Positions 6,861-7,997 of a stretch of DNA of 7,997 bases are shown in pieces. The notes under the pieces are model-generated. The model made no database searches, was not told the origin of the DNA, and worked only from the letters and a program-made list of their open reading frames with translations. The DNA comes from an uncultured Bifidobacterium sp. (GTDB taxonomy: Bacteria > Actinomycetota > Actinomycetes > Actinomycetales > Bifidobacteriaceae). Position numbers and translations under genes: made by a program. The DNA lies in assembly GCF_959020145.1 (NCBI RefSeq), contig NZ_CAUEQY010000046.1:1-7997 (forward strand). The letters run 5' to 3'. Each line of letters begins with the position of its first letter. Position 1 is the first letter of the stretch.

Positions 6861-7550
6861 TTACGAACCGACGATGGCGATGATCGCGCTGTATTCTTGG
6901 GCCTGCAATACGGTTGCCGCCTCATGAGGAGGCATGGCAAACACCGCAAGCGTGTCGCCGTCCGCATTCCGTGAAGGTTTCGCGGTCAATATCGCTCCCG
7001 TGCACAGCTCACGTAACGACACCGCATCCATATCCGGTACCGTTTCCGGCGTGGCCTCGCTGAACATCGTGGCGCTGGAAAGCGTCACCGTATCGCCAAT
7101 CGTCAGACTGTCGGCGGAACTCGCCAACCGAACTTCGACCGCCGTATATCCTTTGGGAACAACGGGGGAGGCGCGAGCCATGGCCGAGGTGACGATGCTG
7201 CCTTCCGCAATATCCACTTGGGCAATCAGCCCGACGGCATCATCGATATCGTGAGCAACGCTGCGCAGGGCCTCATCGTATGGAATATCTCGCAAAGCAA
7301 GCGAATCCGCGGAAATCACGCCGCCTTTGGCGATGGACTTCGCCGCAATGACGACGGATTGCGTGGAAATCGTCAATCGCACGCACTGCAGGGCCGCGAA
7401 TATGGCAAGTCCGGCGCACAGCGAAGCAAGTAGACGATGCAATTGCGCGTTTCGTCGTCGTCGATGAGGCGCCGAAGACGAAACGCGGTTCGTGTGTTTG
7501 CCGTCCGTGCCTTGCAGACGTTGGCTAAGGTCATGAAAAAAGGTCACCAT
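6861..7550 (-). CDS. Membrane-anchored SAF-domain (CpaB/RcpC-like) protein
   Basis: The 229-residue protein has a short basic cytoplasmic N-terminus (R30-R-R-R33), one membrane helix at about 40-57 and an extracytoplasmic SAF domain from about 61 to 125 (V-V-I-A-A-K-x-I-A-K-G-G-V-I pattern, then D-x-L-x-L-R-D-I-P). A CpaB-like part follows, with a D-S-L-T-I-G-D-T-V-T strand pattern near 145-155 and a C-terminal A-V-F-A-M-P-P-H-E-A-A stretch typical of CpaB ends. CpaB-type proteins serve Flp/Tad pilus assembly, but orphan copies next to FmdB genes occur in Actinomycetota and have no proven role. No pilus gene lies in this window. The start is uncertain: ATG 7550 has only AAGG 13 nt upstream, and GTG 7547 is the next codon. 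A Ser/Asp/Glu-rich part near 155-180 may be a flexible loop. It lies 176 nt downstream of fmdB on the same strand. Confidence 0.88.
   Translation of the reverse strand: MVTFFHDLSQRLQGTDGKHTNRVSSSAPHRRRRNAQLHRLLASLCAGLAIFAALQCVRLTISTQSVVIAAKSIAKGGVISADSLALRDIPYDEALRSVAHDIDDAVGLIAQVDIAEGSIVTSAMARASPVVPKGYTAVEVRLASSADSLTIGDTVTLSSATMFSEATPETVPDMDAVSLRELCTGAILTAKPSRNADGDTLAVFAMPPHEAATVLQAQEYSAIIAIVGS
7446..7487. repeat. 11-bp perfect inverted repeat inside the 5' part of the SAF gene
   Basis: CGCGTTTCGTC (7446-7456) is the exact reverse complement of GACGAAACGCG (7477-7487), with 20 nt between. It covers codons for the stretch before the membrane helix, including the R-R-R-R codons. It could form a stable mRNA stem near the start of translation or be a protein-binding site. 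Confidence 0.6.
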
Positions 7551-7726
7551 TCATGCATGATGACCTTACGAATAGTTGCTGCGCAAGCCGGATCGAGGGT
7601 TGTGGTCGGAAGATGCGAGTTATCCACAGGATTCGGCGTGTCGCCTTGTTTTCCAAGGTTTGCTGACCCTGGTTATTTGGCTCGTTTCCTTGCTTCGGCT
7701 GCTCGGTTACGTGTATTCGTTTTCGC
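7551..7726. promoter_or_regulatory. FmdB-SAF spacer with one consensus DnaA box (7620-7628)
   Basis: TTATCCACA at 7620-7628 matches the strict bacterial DnaA-box consensus in all nine positions. It lies between the fmdB stop and the SAF start, about 70 nt upstream of the latter. A small stem, CCTTG-TTTTC-CAAGG, sits at 7644-7658. I see no gene and no clear terminator or promoter in the gap. A single box does not make an origin; it could be a DnaA-titration or transcription-control site, or chance. Confidence 0.4.
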
Positions 7727-7909
7727 TCACTTGGACTTGTCGGTGCGATAGAAACCAGATCCCTTGAATTCGATCGGCGGGGCGGAATACACCTTGCGGA
7801 CCTGCTCTTCGCCGCATTCCGGGCAAACGGTGATCGGATCGTCGGTGAATGACTGCTGTTCGGTGAAATCGTAGTTGCAGTTCTTGCAACGGTAATGGTA
7901 AGTAGGCAA
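7727..7909 (-). CDS. FmdB-family zinc-ribbon protein
   Basis: This 60-residue cytoplasmic protein carries the FmdB zinc ribbon, with two pairs of metal-binding cysteines, C8-x-x-C11 and C29-x-x-C32. The start follows the family's M-P-T-Y-x-Y opening, and an F-K-G-S-G-F-Y-R-T-D stretch lies near the end (48-57). The start is TTG 7909: it gives exactly the family N-terminus, and GAGGA lies four bases upstream; no ATG would fit. The mycobacterial relative Rv0991c is described as a redox-responsive chaperone whose activity needs a disordered C-terminal tail. The protein here stops soon after the ribbon and lacks such a tail, so the same activity is not assured. The SAF gene lies downstream on the same strand. 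Confidence 0.93.
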   Translation of the reverse strand: MPTYHYRCKNCNYDFTEQQSFTDDPITVCPECGEEQVRKVYSAPPIEFKGSGFYRTDKSK

Positions 7910-7997
7910 AGTATCCTCGCTTCAACCAGGTTCTCAAATTTCTTAACGGGACATATCCTAGTACGTTCCCTGAGACGGCTGCGTGAACGTCTTATCT
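7910..7997 (-). promoter_or_regulatory. fmdB upstream region with weak promoter candidate
   Basis: On the - strand TAGGAT (plus positions 7955-7960) is a plausible actinobacterial -10 about 45 nt before the TTG start. The region 17 nt further upstream has no recognisable -35; the nearest, TTCACG, is about 21 nt away. No coding sequence is supported here. Confidence 0.25.

Noticed and set aside
7576..7767. 63-codon + strand frame over the fmdB-SAF gap with a hydrophobic stretch
   Set aside because: It overlaps the end of fmdB in antisense and has no ribosome binding site or recognisable family.

Overview
The window looks like a chromosomal segment of a high-GC Gram-positive bacterium, most likely Bifidobacterium or a close relative. 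The evidence is the rplJ-rplL pair behind an actinobacterial-type L10 leader RNA, strongly biased GC-rich codons in the ribosomal genes, frequent GTG/TTG starts with AAGGA-type ribosome binding sites, and an FmdB zinc-ribbon gene next to a SAF-domain gene as in other Actinomycetota. The genus call rests on family knowledge; no search was run.

Positions 1-1291 (+ strand) hold the L10 leader, rplJ (L10), a structured spacer, rplL (L7/L12) and a strong intrinsic terminator. The two proteins form the ribosomal stalk, and the leader is the expected site of autoregulation by the L10-L12 complex.

Positions 1292-6810 (+ strand) hold a separate three-gene operon with 4-nt or near-zero junctions. Its genes are an FHA phosphothreonine-reader protein with a long disordered linker and a small C-terminal helical module (1482-2873), a 1206-residue protein (2882-6502), and an 88-residue charged protein (6499-6765). 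A hairpin at 6781-6810 closes the operon. The 1206-residue protein is the most interesting object here. From end to end it follows the layout of the large actinobacterial SF1 helicases that carry a Vsr/MTES_1575-like nuclease tail. However, the Walker A, Walker B, motif III, motif V and motif VI positions and the nuclease core have all lost their catalytic residues while the hydrophobic strands around them remain. I read it as a pseudohelicase-pseudonuclease. Paired with an FHA reader, it suggests a phosphorylation-responsive scaffold rather than a DNA-unwinding enzyme; that function is inference.

Positions 6861-7909 (- strand) hold a convergent pair: an upstream FmdB-type zinc-ribbon protein (TTG start) and a membrane-anchored SAF/CpaB-like protein. 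The 176-nt gap between them contains one perfect consensus DnaA box. An 11-bp inverted repeat lies inside the 5' part of the SAF gene. Positions 7910-7997 hold only the fmdB upstream region.
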